From: Escherichia ruysiae
Lineage (GTDB): Bacteria; Pseudomonadota; Gammaproteobacteria; Enterobacterales; Enterobacteriaceae
Length of the DNA stretch: 64,000 bases
Direction of reading: 5' to 3'
NCBI RefSeq assembly: GCF_031323975.1
Contig: NZ_JAVIWS010000001.1
Span: 1,922,001-1,986,000 of the forward strand
Shown here one piece after another: positions 54,323-63,075 of this stretch (its first letter is position 1; each line of letters opens with the position of its first letter). The translations under genes were made by a program, and so were the position numbers. The notes beneath the pieces were generated by a model, which did not search any database, was not told the DNA's origin, and saw nothing but the letters and a program-made list of their open reading frames with translations.

Positions 54323-57003
54323 GGTGCAACCTCCCTTTGCGCCGTTTGTACGCTCTCACGTAATTTAGGCTGTTTTAACTGCGCCTGAACCTGAATCGAC
54401 TCTGGCAATTGCGAATAACTCACGACGCTACAAGTCACATCGCCGCTGTAACGAATGCTGGCGCGTTTCTTCACAACAGTCAGCGGACATTTAAGGAATT
54501 CGTGTCCGGAAAGCAGATACAATTCTTTATCATTGCCGCTAATTTCCAGCGTAAATCCGCCATCTTCAGCCACCAATAACATGGTGCTGTTCAGACCAAT
54601 CAGCGGGAATTTCTCTACTGATGCTGGCAATAACAAGCGACCAATATAGTTGTAGTTAAAGCTGGCAGTGACTTCGCGATAACGTAACTTACCGGGCAGC
54701 AACATTAATTCCCGGTTTCCCGCGCCATTGATAATATTGGTTGTTCCCTGCTGGTTGCCCTGGTTGCTGTCCCTGACGTCAACAAAGCCCGACTGGAATC
54801 CAGCATAGGGGAACAACACACTGTCACTTTGACCAAGTTGCAGAGTTCTGCTGCCCGCAACCCGAGCTTCGAATTGCAGATCCTGGCTCTCTTCATCCTG
54901 TTCAGTAAATCCTTTTACATCGACTAATACAGCGCCGAGCAGATCATCTGTTCCACTGGCTCCCAGATTAATTCCGTAACGACTCACCGCCAGTGTGGAA
55001 CTGTAAGACCCTGTAAAGGCAGAAAGATGATCATGGTTCTTGCGATCGTAACTGTCTGATACGGTGCCGTTGAGATTACCGTACTGCCCTTCCCAACGAC
55101 CATTAACCGCACTGTTTATGGTATCGGTGTTCAGGCCACCGACGGTTACGCCAAGTTCTTTATGGCTGAATGAATCGTTATAAAAGGTATGCGATAACTG
55201 CCATGAAGTTTGGTCGCCATCCTGATCGCTATAGCGATAGTCAGTCGAAACATTGGTTGAGTGACTGTTATTATTGCTGTCCATCGTTGGTGTATCAGAT
55301 AACGAAAACGATAAGTACAATCCGTTGTCGTCGTTATCTCCGCCGTTGTCGTTACGATGGAAAACCCCGACAGAAGTGCTCAAAATCCAGTCACGCATTA
55401 CAAAAGCGCGAGACGCGCTAAGCTGTACGGTTTCAGAAATACTTTGCGCAGAAGTCTGGCGAAGATAGTTATTTTCAAAACTCTGCTGTTTGTCCCAGCG
55501 TAAGCTGTCGTCGGTGTTATTTTGCGTGCGGGTATAACCCAGCATCATGTTCCAGCCGATAAGATTCTGTGAAATCGTAGCGGATATGCTTTCATAACAG
55601 CTTAAGGCGTTGTAGCTATCTCTGCTGTCGGTTGTACAAGCATCTCCGTCGGAGTTGGTACGATAAAAGCCCAGCGTCGGCCATCCCGAATTACTCCAGT
55701 TAACCTGCTGCATATCACCTTTGCCGCCATCGTCATTGCGGAACAGACTGGCACCTATGGCAAGATTCCCCACCCCGCCTAAATCCGCCGTCCAGTTATT
55801 ACCTAACTCGAAAGCATTCACATCATCGGCATTCGCCAGCCCTGCGTAGAACTCATATTGTGGATGTAACGGCAGGCGAAAACCCAGTTGATAAGCTGAA
55901 CTTTCGTCATCGGCAGCCTGGGAGGTGGTTTTACCGGCCTGTAAGAACCACTGCGCATTTCCGTCCGTCAGCCCCCCTGTTTTGGTAAAAGGGACAAGTT
56001 CAGTGCGGGTGAGTTGGTTGTTCTCATAAACTTTTAACGCCACGCTGTAGCTGCCTGGCGGAAAGGAACCAGTATCAATAAATTGCGAACCACTATTGAG
56101 ATAAAACGATCCCAGAAGTTGTTCATTACGATAAGCGTCAACACGAGAATTGCGCGAAAGCAGGACCATTACTGGCGTTCCTTGCTGACTCTGCGCCTGG
56201 TTTAAATAACTGAGTGTTGACCCGATACGCATTCCATCGATTGCACCGAGTGGCAGAAAGTTAAAAGTAAAATTCCCGCCTTGTGCATTAAATAGCGTGC
56301 GGTTGTCCATTCGCCCCGCCTGCACATAATAACGACGTAAAAAATCATAACGATAATAGAGATCGCTGACATCAGCATTATTATCGCTGACATCTTCTGC
56401 CTCATAGCCATTGAAATTCCAGTGCCCGCCAATATAACTATTCTCTGTGACACCCAGCGCACCATTGCCCTGAATGGAGAACGATTGGTAATCATCCTGC
56501 ACCAGCACGTTAATATCCTGCTGATGAATAAATGCATTAATCGCGTTTCTGTCTGGATTTAAATATAGCGATTTTGAATTTAACGAGGAACTCCATTGGG
56601 GATTCAGAAAGAGGGTGGCGGAACTCTCTTCATCATTAAAAATAATGTCAACAGAATCGGTATTGAGAAAGCCACATCCTGAATCGGTCTGCGCAAAACC
56701 ACAAGCCAGTTCACCATGACGCGCCAGTGGTTGTGCCAGTCTCGCTTTTACGGCTTGAGTGATTTTTTGGTCTTTGGTATCCAGCTCCAGCTTATTATAT
56801 AAACTTGCTGAATCCAGAAATGTTACCGCATCAAGATTAACCATTGCATAATATTTACCGAGACTTTTCCCGGCATAATAGACTTCAATATACTCCTGCT
56901 GTCCCTGTGCAATAACCTCAAACCCAGCGGGAATTTTAGTTAATGCTGCCTTTGCCGGGCTGAGACTCGCCAGGATCAAAAGAGCCAGTAATTTTTTATC
57001 CAT
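54319..57003 (-). CDS. CS1/CFA-I-type fimbrial usher (CooC/CfaC-like)
   Basis: Outer membrane usher that receives chaperone-subunit complexes and assembles the fimbria. I start at ATG 57001-57003 (MDKKLLALLILASLSPAKAA), preceded by AGGG; the open frame extends 18 codons to a TTG, with no better ribosome site. It has 894 residues, near the 870 of CooC. A signal peptide (1-19) and an N-terminal chaperone-binding domain precede a beta barrel with the family pattern LGSFYLNSGSQFIDTGSFPPGSYSV (near 315, the plug region). It is rich in aromatic strands (RYDFLRRYYVQAGRMDN), with C-terminal domains at the end. The alpha-family relationship is inferred from gene order and partners. Confidence 0.88.
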   Translation of the reverse strand: MDKKLLALLILASLSPAKAALTKIPAGFEVIAQGQQEYIEVYYAGKSLGKYYAMVNLDAVTFLDSASLYNKLELDTKDQKITQAVKARLAQPLARHGELACGFAQTDSGCGFLNTDSVDIIFNDEESSATLFLNPQWSSSLNSKSLYLNPDRNAINAFIHQQDINVLVQDDYQSFSIQGNGALGVTENSYIGGHWNFNGYEAEDVSDNNADVSDLYYRYDFLRRYYVQAGRMDNRTLFNAQGGNFTFNFLPLGAIDGMRIGSTLSYLNQAQSQQGTPVMVLLSRNSRVDAYRNEQLLGSFYLNSGSQFIDTGSFPPGSYSVALKVYENNQLTRTELVPFTKTGGLTDGNAQWFLQAGKTTSQAADDESSAYQLGFRLPLHPQYEFYAGLANADDVNAFELGNNWTADLGGVGNLAIGASLFRNDDGGKGDMQQVNWSNSGWPTLGFYRTNSDGDACTTDSRDSYNALSCYESISATISQNLIGWNMMLGYTRTQNNTDDSLRWDKQQSFENNYLRQTSAQSISETVQLSASRAFVMRDWILSTSVGVFHRNDNGGDNDDNGLYLSFSLSDTPTMDSNNNSHSTNVSTDYRYSDQDGDQTSWQLSHTFYNDSFSHKELGVTVGGLNTDTINSAVNGRWEGQYGNLNGTVSDSYDRKNHDHLSAFTGSYSSTLAVSRYGINLGASGTDDLLGAVLVDVKGFTEQDEESQDLQFEARVAGSRTLQLGQSDSVLFPYAGFQSGFVDVRDSNQGNQQGTTNIINGAGNRELMLLPGKLRYREVTASFNYNYIGRLLLPASVEKFPLIGLNSTMLLVAEDGGFTLEISGNDKELYLLSGHEFLKCPLTVVKKRASIRYSGDVTCSVVSYSQLPESIQVQAQLKQPKLRESVQTAQREVAP

Positions 57004-57093
57004 GGCAACCCTGAAATCCATAATAACGACTAAAATAGTTAAAATAAGGGAGGACAAGCCCCCCTTTATTACGTATTAATTCTGTTATCCGGA

Positions 57094-57594
57094 TTAGATA
57101 TCCTGGGACAGATAGATGCTTACCACACCACGGTAAATACCGGTTTCCAGTACACCTTTGGTAGTCTGAGCAAACATCAGGTTTTTAGCCAAAGAACCGT
57201 TGGTTAAAGCATCGGAAGCAAAAATTTTGGTTGCTTCAAAAGTGGTAGCGGCATCGGACTTGATTTCAGTACCACCCCAGGTCACAGTCAGCGGAACAGT
57301 TTTGCTGCCGTCCAGGTTATGAACCAGTTGCGCAGGGGAAACCAACTGCATTTTAATGTCTTTAGTCACATCGTTAGACCAAATTTTAGTCATCAACTGA
57401 TAAGATTGCAGACCCTGACCCGGCAGATATTGCATTTCAACTGCTTTCGGCAGTGCGCTGTTATCGGTTTGCGTCATATCCAGAGCGGCATCAACGTTAG
57501 CTGTTACAGTAATATCTTTTTGTACTGCTAACGCGGAGCCTGCTACAGAGAATAACGCTGCTACCAGAAGAGATTTTGCAAATGCCTTTTTCAT
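57094..57594 (-). CDS. CS1-type major fimbrial subunit (CooA/CfaB-like)
   Basis: A 166-residue pilin. After the signal peptide MKKAFAKSLLVAALFSVAGSALA the mature protein begins VQKDITVTANVDAALDMTQTDNSALP, closely similar in pattern to CooA/CfaB (VEK-I-VTA-VDP--DL-Q-DGSALP). That N-terminal strand donates to the neighbouring subunit. No cysteine is present in the mature chain, which is typical of alpha-type pilins. It ends TGIYRGVVSIYLSQDI. The second gene of the operon, with GGAATAG before the start. Confidence 0.9.
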   Translation of the reverse strand: MKKAFAKSLLVAALFSVAGSALAVQKDITVTANVDAALDMTQTDNSALPKAVEMQYLPGQGLQSYQLMTKIWSNDVTKDIKMQLVSPAQLVHNLDGSKTVPLTVTWGGTEIKSDAATTFEATKIFASDALTNGSLAKNLMFAQTTKGVLETGIYRGVVSIYLSQDI

Positions 57595-57623
57595 TACTAT
57601 TCCTTCGTTTATGACAATGATAA

Positions 57624-58340
57624 TTAATGGATCGCCAGCTCAAACTCGCCATTATCCTTAGTGATCCAGTTATTATATTTGACAACGATCTTGTCGTGGC
57701 CAGATATGCTTTCAAGATTTATTTCCTGACCAGGGAAGATATTTTTATTTACGGTCTGCATCTTACAATTATCTTTGCTATTATTTTTGCAATAAGCGAT
57801 CGTTAAAAGTTTTAAACGTTGATTCCCTGCATTAAATAATTTTTTGGCAGGATTTACTTCTAACTTAGCAATAGGTTGTTGGGGTGGAACACTAACAACA
57901 ATCCCCCAAATCAAGTTAACTGTTAACTGCATAGAGAGATCTTTTTTATCTGTGGCAACGTCATCAATACTGGGAACTGCTTCAAATTTAACGCGGTAAT
58001 TTTTCTCTTTTTGCTCTGGTTCCATTGCGACAAAGCGCACGGTTTTGCTGCTACCGGCTGGTAAGGCGAATTTGGGTGGCATAACGACCAGATGATTTGC
58101 ATCACCGGATTTAATCTCAACTTCATTTTCCTGAGGCGTCGATGGATTATCGATACGGAATACTGTCGCCTTGATATACTGAACTTCATTACTTTTAGAT
58201 ATTACACGAACGTTGCCTTCACCCTGACTATTAATAGAAACAGCCATAGGATAAACAGTCATATTTGACTGTGCAAAAAAAGGAGCGAACACGAATAAAA
58301 GCGGCGTAAGCCGTGATAAGAGTTTAATTTTCGCCACCAT
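57624..58340 (-). CDS. CS1/CFA-I-type periplasmic fimbrial chaperone (CooB/CfaA-like)
   Basis: A 238-residue first gene of the fimbrial operon. A signal peptide (about 1-24, LLFVFAPFFAQS) is followed by two immunoglobulin-like domains. NMTVYPMAVSINSQGEGNVRVISKS and EVQYIKATVFRIDNP resemble the start of CooB/CfaA (IYPIS...VRVYSKSKEIQYIK), and LPAGSSKTVRFVA is the subunit-binding G1/F strand region. A Cys pair (CKNNSKDNC) lies in the C-terminal domain as in its relatives. The chaperone-first order is typical of class 5 operons. Confidence 0.88.
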   Translation of the reverse strand: MVAKIKLLSRLTPLLFVFAPFFAQSNMTVYPMAVSINSQGEGNVRVISKSNEVQYIKATVFRIDNPSTPQENEVEIKSGDANHLVVMPPKFALPAGSSKTVRFVAMEPEQKEKNYRVKFEAVPSIDDVATDKKDLSMQLTVNLIWGIVVSVPPQQPIAKLEVNPAKKLFNAGNQRLKLLTIAYCKNNSKDNCKMQTVNKNIFPGQEINLESISGHDKIVVKYNNWITKDNGEFELAIH

Positions 58341-58589
58341 ATAGAATTGATCTTACAAAATTGTTTCAAAAAAGTTAGTGCATTAGAAATGTAGATTTAT
58401 TGTAAGTCAATATAAAAAAGCATTTTTAGTTAATATTAATTTAAAAAGCGAAAAATTAAGTTACTGAAACATAGTAATTTTCACAATATCGACGCTTAAT
58501 TTTTAGGAATTTATAAATATTCACAATGCTAATTAAATACATTATTTCAATCACCATATTTATATATGAACAATGGCATACCCATAAAT
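58341..58589. promoter_or_regulatory. AT-rich intergenic region with the fimbrial promoter
   Basis: About 250 bases of strikingly AT-rich DNA upstream of the minus-strand chaperone gene. The composition contrasts with the GC-richer core genes around it and suggests H-NS-type silencing and foreign origin. Several A/T stretches (TTTATAAATATTCAC, TAATATTAATTTAAAAAG) could serve as promoter elements, but I cannot single out one. There is no recognisable phase-variation inverted repeat or GATC pair. Confidence 0.5.
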
Positions 58590-58609
58590 AAAGTGGTATG
58601 ATAACTTTG
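58590..58609 (+). promoter_or_regulatory. ExuR operator before exuR
   Basis: AAAGTGGTATGATAACTTTG, 26 bases before the exuR start. It is the same type of site as before uxaC and indicates autorepression. Its presence right at the edge of the AT-rich block suggests the fimbrial insertion left exuR control intact. Confidence 0.75.
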
Positions 58610-58635
58610 TCCGCATTCCATTCCGGGAGACGCAT

Positions 58636-59412
58636 ATGGAAATCTCTGAACCACGCCGTTTGTACCAACAACTTGCTGCTGACCTGAAAGAGCGCATTGA
58701 GCAGGGCGTCTATCTGGTGGGTGATAAACTGCCCGCCGAACGTTTTATTGCCGATGAAAAAAACGTCAGCCGAACGGTCGTTCGTGAAGCCATCATCATG
58801 CTGGAAGTTGAAGGCTATGTGGAGGTGCGTAAAGGTTCAGGTATTCACGTGGTTTCCAACCAGCCGCGCCATCAGCAGGCGGCTGACGATAATATGGAAT
58901 TTGCCAATTACGGCCCGTTTGAACTGCTACAGGCTCGCCAGCTTATCGAGAGCAATATTGCCGAGTTTGCCGCAACCCAGGTGACCAAGCAGGACATCAT
59001 GAAATTGATGGCCATCCAGGAGCAGGCTCGCGGCGAACAATGCTTCCGCGATTCCGAGTGGGATTTGCAGTTCCATATTCAGGTTGCCCTGGCGACGCAG
59101 AACTCAGCCCTGGCAGCCATCGTTGAGAAGATGTGGACCCAGCGTAGCCATAACCCGTACTGGAAAAAACTCCACGAACACATTGATTCCCGTACCGTCG
59201 ATAACTGGTGTGATGACCACGATCAGATCCTTAAGGCGTTAATTCGCAAAGATCCCCATGCCGCTAAGCTGGCAATGTGGCAGCATCTGGAAAACACCAA
59301 GATAATGTTATTTAACGAAACCAGCGACGATTTCGAGTTCAACGCCGACCGTTACCTGTTCGCAGAAAACCCGGTTGTGCATCTGGATACGGCCGCCAGC
59401 GGCAGCAAATGA
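58636..59412 (+). CDS. exuR: Hexuronate regulon repressor ExuR
   Basis: A 258-residue GntR-family (FadR subgroup) repressor. The N-terminal winged helix (about 8-75, [45 protein letters not shown]) is followed by an all-helical FCD effector domain with conserved His residues (near 148 and 194-200). It represses exuT, uxaCA and uxaB and is released by hexuronate intermediates. In K-12 as I recall, it directly follows exuT; here it is split off by the fimbrial operon. GGGAGA precedes the start. Confidence 0.96.
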   Translation: MEISEPRRLYQQLAADLKERIEQGVYLVGDKLPAERFIADEKNVSRTVVREAIIMLEVEGYVEVRKGSGIHVVSNQPRHQQAADDNMEFANYGPFELLQARQLIESNIAEFAATQVTKQDIMKLMAIQEQARGEQCFRDSEWDLQFHIQVALATQNSALAAIVEKMWTQRSHNPYWKKLHEHIDSRTVDNWCDDHDQILKALIRKDPHAAKLAMWQHLENTKIMLFNETSDDFEFNADRYLFAENPVVHLDTAASGSK

Positions 59413-59425
59413 AATTCCCATCGGG

Positions 59426-59445
59426 CAGGCGCTACAACGCGCCTG
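59426..59445 (+). terminator. Hairpin after exuR
   Basis: A perfect 7-bp stem CAGGCGC/GCGCCTG, 14 bases after the exuR stop, followed by TACGCTTTG without a long T run. It is a weak terminator candidate. Confidence 0.5.
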
Positions 59446-59755
59446 TACGCTTTGTCAGTAAGCAAAAAGTATAAAGTGTCAGCCTGTGTAAATCCTCTCG
59501 CCACCCTCCCCTGCAATCAGCAAAATCAGACTCCACGGACATGTAATTTTGATAACGAACAACGTTGACCTTTGTTACAATTAGATTCAATTTGAATTTA
59601 TGCTATTAAATGTTTTCTTATCTCACGTTTTAACAGGGAATAGTTCAGGCCGTGTTGGTGCTCCGACCCGCAATCCATACAAAAACAGCAATAATCTGGC
59701 GGGAGTGCATCATTTAAAACCGGCGTGGCGTTAACCGATTCACCAGGAATAATGA
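59446..59755. other. Intergenic region exuR-yqjA
   Basis: About 310 bases without an open frame. I see a perfect palindrome ATTCAA-T-TTGAAT (59585-59597) and AT-rich DNA that should hold the yqjA-mzrA promoter. A loose CpxR-like pattern (GTAAGCAAAAAGTATAAAG near 59459) lies farther up, consistent with known Cpx control of yqjA, but the match is too weak to call. Confidence 0.4.
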
Positions 59756-60418
59756 ATGGAACTTTTGACCCAATTACTGCAGGCCCTGTGGGCGCAGGAT
59801 TTTGAAACGCTGGCCAATCCGTCGATGATTGGCATGTTGTATTTTGTCTTGTTTGTAATTTTGTTCCTTGAAAACGGCTTGCTTCCGGCAGCCTTTTTAC
59901 CGGGCGACAGCTTACTGGTGTTGGTCGGCGTATTGATTGCTAAAGGCGCGATGGGTTATCCACAAACGATTTTGCTATTGACCGTAGCCGCCAGCCTTGG
60001 CTGCTGGGTCAGTTACATACAGGGGCGATGGCTGGGCAATACCCGCACTGTGCAAAACTGGCTTTCCCATTTACCCGCGCACTATCACCAACGCGCACAC
60101 CATCTTTTTCACAAACACGGTTTGTCGGCGCTATTAATTGGTCGCTTTATTGCGTTTGTCAGAACACTGCTGCCGACCATTGCCGGGTTATCAGGGCTGA
60201 ATAACGCACGCTTTCAGTTCTTCAACTGGATGAGCGGTTTGTTGTGGGTGTTGATCCTGACAACCCTGGGTTACATGCTCGGCAAAACGCCGGTATTTTT
60301 GAAGTACGAGGATCAGCTAATGTCATGCCTGATGCTGCTCCCGGTGGTACTGCTGGTATTTGGCCTGGCAGGTTCTCTGGTCGTGTTATGGAAAAAGAAA
60401 TATGGAAATCGGGGGTAA
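59756..60418 (+). CDS. yqjA: DedA-family membrane protein YqjA
   Basis: A 220-residue inner membrane protein of the DedA (VTT/SNARE-associated) family. The hallmark F-[F/Y]-x-x-R-[F/Y]-hp signature is seen as [19 protein letters not shown] near 124, with the acidic [15 protein letters not shown] near 40. YqjA acts with YghB in membrane energetics, cell division and drug/alkali tolerance, and may behave as a proton-linked carrier. It is followed by mzrA three bases later, so they are one operon. Confidence 0.95.
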   Translation: MELLTQLLQALWAQDFETLANPSMIGMLYFVLFVILFLENGLLPAAFLPGDSLLVLVGVLIAKGAMGYPQTILLLTVAASLGCWVSYIQGRWLGNTRTVQNWLSHLPAHYHQRAHHLFHKHGLSALLIGRFIAFVRTLLPTIAGLSGLNNARFQFFNWMSGLLWVLILTTLGYMLGKTPVFLKYEDQLMSCLMLLPVVLLVFGLAGSLVVLWKKKYGNRG

Positions 60419-60421
60419 AGG

Positions 60422-60805
60422 ATGCAAATACCTCGCATGTCGCTTCGCCAGCTAGTCTGGTTCGGCGCTGCTTTATTGCTGGTCGGCACGCTGTTGCTGG
60501 CCTGGTCTGCGGTTCGTCAGCAAGATTCAACGCTGGCGATCCGTGCCGTTCATCAAGGCATGACAATGCCAGACGGTTTTTCCATCTGGCATCACCTTGA
60601 CGCTCACGGCATTCCTTTCAAAAGCATTACCCCCAAGAACGACACTCTGTTAATTACGTTTGACTCCAGCGACCAGAGTGCCGCCGCAAAAGCAGTCCTC
60701 GACAGAACATTGCCCCATGGCTACATCATTGCGCAGCAGGACGATAACAGTCAGGCCATGCAGTGGCTGACCCGGCTGCGGGATAATTCTCATCGCTTCG
60801 GATAA
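60422..60805 (+). CDS. mzrA: EnvZ/OmpR regulon modulator MzrA
   Basis: A 127-residue protein formerly called YqjB. A single N-terminal membrane helix (about 10-30, LVWFGAALLLVGTLLLAW) precedes a periplasmic domain ending LRDNSHRFG. MzrA binds the EnvZ sensor kinase and links the Cpx envelope response to OmpR control of porins. It is co-transcribed with yqjA (three-base gap). Confidence 0.93.
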   Translation: MQIPRMSLRQLVWFGAALLLVGTLLLAWSAVRQQDSTLAIRAVHQGMTMPDGFSIWHHLDAHGIPFKSITPKNDTLLITFDSSDQSAAAKAVLDRTLPHGYIIAQQDDNSQAMQWLTRLRDNSHRFG

Positions 60806-60951
60806 CTTCCTGTTATCCGAAACATATCACTCACTTTGGTGATTTCACCGTTACTGTCTATGATTAATGAGGCGGTGGTTAACACTACCGCTTCGTTGTC
60901 TGGACAATCGTTCCTTTGTAATAGGTTCGAGTCACAATGGAAGGTTCAAGA

Positions 60952-61320
60952 ATGAAATACCGCATTGCTTTAGCTGTTTCTCTTTTTGCTCTTAGTGCCG
61001 GTAGTTATGCCACTACCCTGTGTCAGGAAAAGGAGCAAAATATCCTTAAGGAGATCAGCTATGCCGAAAAACACCAAAACCAGAATCGTATTGACGGTCT
61101 GAATAAAGCCCTGAGTGAAGTCCGGGCCAACTGTTCAGATAGCCAGCTTCGCGCCGATCATCAGAAAAAAATCGCTAAGCAGAAAGATGAGGTGGCGGAA
61201 CGCAAGCAAGATTTAGCCGAGGCGAAGCAAAAAGGCGATGCGGACAAGATTGCCAAACGCGAACGGAAACTGGCAGAAGCGCAGGAAGAGCTGAAAAAGC
61301 TGGAAGCGCGCGACTACTAA
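60952..61320 (+). CDS. yqjC: Periplasmic DUF1090 protein YqjC
   Basis: A 122-residue protein starting at ATG 60952 (MKYRIALAVSLF), with GGAAGG 7 bases upstream; an earlier ATG would add five residues and lacks a ribosome site. A signal peptide (about 1-20, ending SYA) is followed by a highly charged helical coiled coil (KQKDEVAERKQDLAEAKQ...). Two cysteines (LCQEKEQ and ANCSDS) could form a disulfide. It belongs to DUF1090; function unknown. It leads the small-protein series yqjC-yqjD-yqjE-yqjK. Confidence 0.9.
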   Translation: MKYRIALAVSLFALSAGSYATTLCQEKEQNILKEISYAEKHQNQNRIDGLNKALSEVRANCSDSQLRADHQKKIAKQKDEVAERKQDLAEAKQKGDADKIAKRERKLAEAQEELKKLEARDY

Positions 61321-61357
61321 TTCACAATAGTCATTACTTACTCACCTGGAGAAAACT

Positions 61358-61663
61358 ATGTCGAAAGAACACACTACGGAACATTTGCGTGCAGAGTTGA
61401 AATCCCTGTCTGATACGCTGGAAGAAGTACTAAGCGCCTCAGGAGATAAGTCGAAAGAAGAGTTGAGTAAGATTCGTAGTAAAGCAGAGCAGGCGCTAAA
61501 ACAGAGCCGCTATCGCCTGGGTGAAACTGGCGAGGCAATTGCCAAACAGACTCGTGAAGCGGCGGCGCGTGCCGATGAGTACGTGCGTGAAAATCCGTGG
61601 ACGGGTGTGGGCATTGGCGCTGCAATCGGTGTAGTGCTCGGCGTTCTGCTGTCGCGTCGTTAA
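61358..61663 (+). CDS. yqjD: Membrane-anchored ribosome-binding protein YqjD
   Basis: A 101-residue protein of the ElaB/YgaM/YqjD (DUF883) family. The amphipathic helical N-terminal part (about 1-75) ends in a glycine-rich membrane anchor (VGIGAAIGVVLGVLLSRR). E. coli YqjD is tail-anchored in the inner membrane, binds 70S ribosomes in stationary phase and inhibits growth when overproduced; it is RpoS dependent. It lies 37 bases after yqjC and two bases before yqjE. Confidence 0.94.
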   Translation: MSKEHTTEHLRAELKSLSDTLEEVLSASGDKSKEELSKIRSKAEQALKQSRYRLGETGEAIAKQTREAAARADEYVRENPWTGVGIGAAIGVVLGVLLSRR

Positions 61664-61665
61664 TT

Positions 61666-62070
61666 ATGGCGGACACTCATCACGCGCAAGGGCCCGGTAA
61701 AAGCGTTCTGGGCATCGGGCAGCGAATAGTCACCATCATGGTCGAAATGGTGGAGACACGTCTGCGGCTGGCGGTGGTGGAGCTGGAAGAGGAAAAAGCC
61801 AATCTCTTTCAACTGTTACTGATGCTGGGCCTGACGATGCTTTTCGCTGCATTTGGTCTTATGAGCCTGATGGTGCTGATTATCTGGGCGGTTGATCCGC
61901 AATATCGCCTGAATGCGATGATTGCCACCACCGTGGTGTTGCTGCTACTGGCACTGATTGGCGGTATCTGGACGTTACGCAAGTCACGGAAATCGACACT
62001 GTTGCGCCACACGCGCCATGAACTGGCGAACGATCGGCAACTGCTCGAGGAGGAGTCCCGTGAGCGGTAA
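61666..62070 (+). CDS. yqjE: Holin-like inner membrane protein YqjE
   Basis: A 134-residue protein starting at ATG 61666 (MADTHHAQGPGK), two bases after the yqjD stop. The longer open frame overlaps yqjD and is unsupported. Two membrane helices (about 45-70 and 82-103) are flanked by charged amphipathic parts, the Phage_holin_3_6 (YqjE) family layout. It probably partners YqjD and YqjK at the membrane; function unproven. Its stop lies inside the yqjK start region. Confidence 0.9.
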   Translation: MADTHHAQGPGKSVLGIGQRIVTIMVEMVETRLRLAVVELEEEKANLFQLLLMLGLTMLFAAFGLMSLMVLIIWAVDPQYRLNAMIATTVVLLLLALIGGIWTLRKSRKSTLLRHTRHELANDRQLLEEESRER

Positions 62071-62359
62071 AGTCGAACGTGAACGCCGCAAGGCACAACT
62101 ACTTAGCCAGATCCAGCAACAACGGCTGGATCTTTCCGCCAGTCGTCGAGACTGGCTGGAAGCAACAGGCGCTTACGATCGTCGCTGGAATATACTGTTG
62201 AGTCTGCGCTCCTGGGCGCTGGTTGGCAGTAGCGTGATGGCTATCTGGACAATTCGCCATCCGAATATGCTGGTTCGCTGGGCCAGGCGCGGTTTTGGCG
62301 TATGGAGTGCCTGGCGTCTGGTTAAAACCACCCTCAAACAGCAACAGCTGCGCGGTTAA
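62060..62359 (+). CDS. yqjK: YqjK-family small protein
   Basis: A 99-residue protein starting at GTG 62060, with a strong GAGGAGGAG ribosome site inside the end of yqjE; it overlaps yqjE by 11 bases. The sequence is basic and helical (SGKVERERRKAQLLSQIQQQ) with one probable membrane segment (about 48-65, LRSWALVGSSVMAIWTI). It belongs to the YqjK-like family of unknown function. The tight overlap with yqjE and yqjD suggests one membrane complex made in stationary phase (inference). Confidence 0.85.
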   Translation: MSGKVERERRKAQLLSQIQQQRLDLSASRRDWLEATGAYDRRWNILLSLRSWALVGSSVMAIWTIRHPNMLVRWARRGFGVWSAWRLVKTTLKQQQLRG

Positions 62360-62544
62360 CGTCTTTCTGGCCGGAGCCATTCCGGCCTTATCCCTCAAAA
62401 TTTTTGAAAAAATTTGACAGTTTTCCTTGCTAACAATCACCATTCACTACGTTTATGCTTCTCTCCATCGACAGCAACGACGCTAATACCGCGTCAATGC
62501 ACAAAAAAACAATCAGCAGCCTGAGCGGCGCAGTGGAGAGTAAG

Positions 62545-62937
62545 ATGAAAAAATTAGAAGATATTGGTGTACTGGTAGCGCGTATTTTAATGCCGATTCT
62601 GTTTATTACGGCAGGCTGGGGAAAAATTACAGGCTACGCGGGTACGCAACAATATATGGAAGCAATGGGCGTCCCCGGCTTTATGCTGCCGCTGGTGATT
62701 TTGCTTGAGTTTGGCGGTGGTCTGGCAATTCTGTTTGGTTTCCTGACTCGTACCACGGCGCTGTTTACCGCTGGCTTTACACTGCTGACTGCGTTTTTAT
62801 TTCACAGCAATTTTGCAGAGGGCATGAACTCGCTGATGTTTATGAAAAACCTGACCATTTCTGGCGGATTCCTGCTGCTGGCAATTACGGGGCCGGGCGC
62901 ATTCAGCATCGACCGCCTGCTGAATAAAAAGTGGTAA
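62545..62937 (+). CDS. yqjF: DoxX-family membrane protein YqjF
   Basis: A 130-residue protein from ATG 62545 (MKKLEDIGVLVARI), preceded by GGAGAG; an open frame reaching 30 codons further up is unlikely. Four membrane helices of the DoxX/SURF4-like type (ILMPILFITAGWGKITGYAG, FMLPLVILLEFGGGLAILFGF and two more) are seen. DoxX proteins are often linked to redox or thiol systems; it precedes yqjG, a glutathione-dependent reductase, which fits that picture. Confidence 0.92.
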   Translation: MKKLEDIGVLVARILMPILFITAGWGKITGYAGTQQYMEAMGVPGFMLPLVILLEFGGGLAILFGFLTRTTALFTAGFTLLTAFLFHSNFAEGMNSLMFMKNLTISGGFLLLAITGPGAFSIDRLLNKKW

Positions 62938-62966
62938 GCAGAGACTATACTTAACGATATTTGTTG

Positions 62967-62998
62967 GTCGGATAAGATGCGTAAGCATCGCATCCGAC
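62967..62998. repeat. REP-like element between yqjF and yqjG
   Basis: GTCGGATAAGATGCG-TAAG-CATCGCATCCGAC palindrome of the REP type in the 138-base gap. Another small hairpin, ACGAGGAG/CTCCTCGT (63032-63050), follows it with a TTTTTG tail and may be the yqjF terminator. Confidence 0.75.
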
Positions 62999-63075
62999 AA
63001 TCAAAAATGTGCACTTTGCCAGCAATCTGAAACGAGGAGAAACACTCCTCGTTTTTGCTATTGGAGGAGAGAAAA

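Noticed and set aside
53155..58635. Fimbrial region considered as part of a prophage or IS-borne element
   Set aside because: No integrase, transposase, terminal repeats or tRNA attachment site is visible at either edge; only the four fimbrial genes are present.
58456..58671. 71-codon minus-strand frame between the fimbrial operon and exuR
   Set aside because: It overlaps the exuR start and operator, has no family features and lies in AT-rich DNA where such frames arise by chance.
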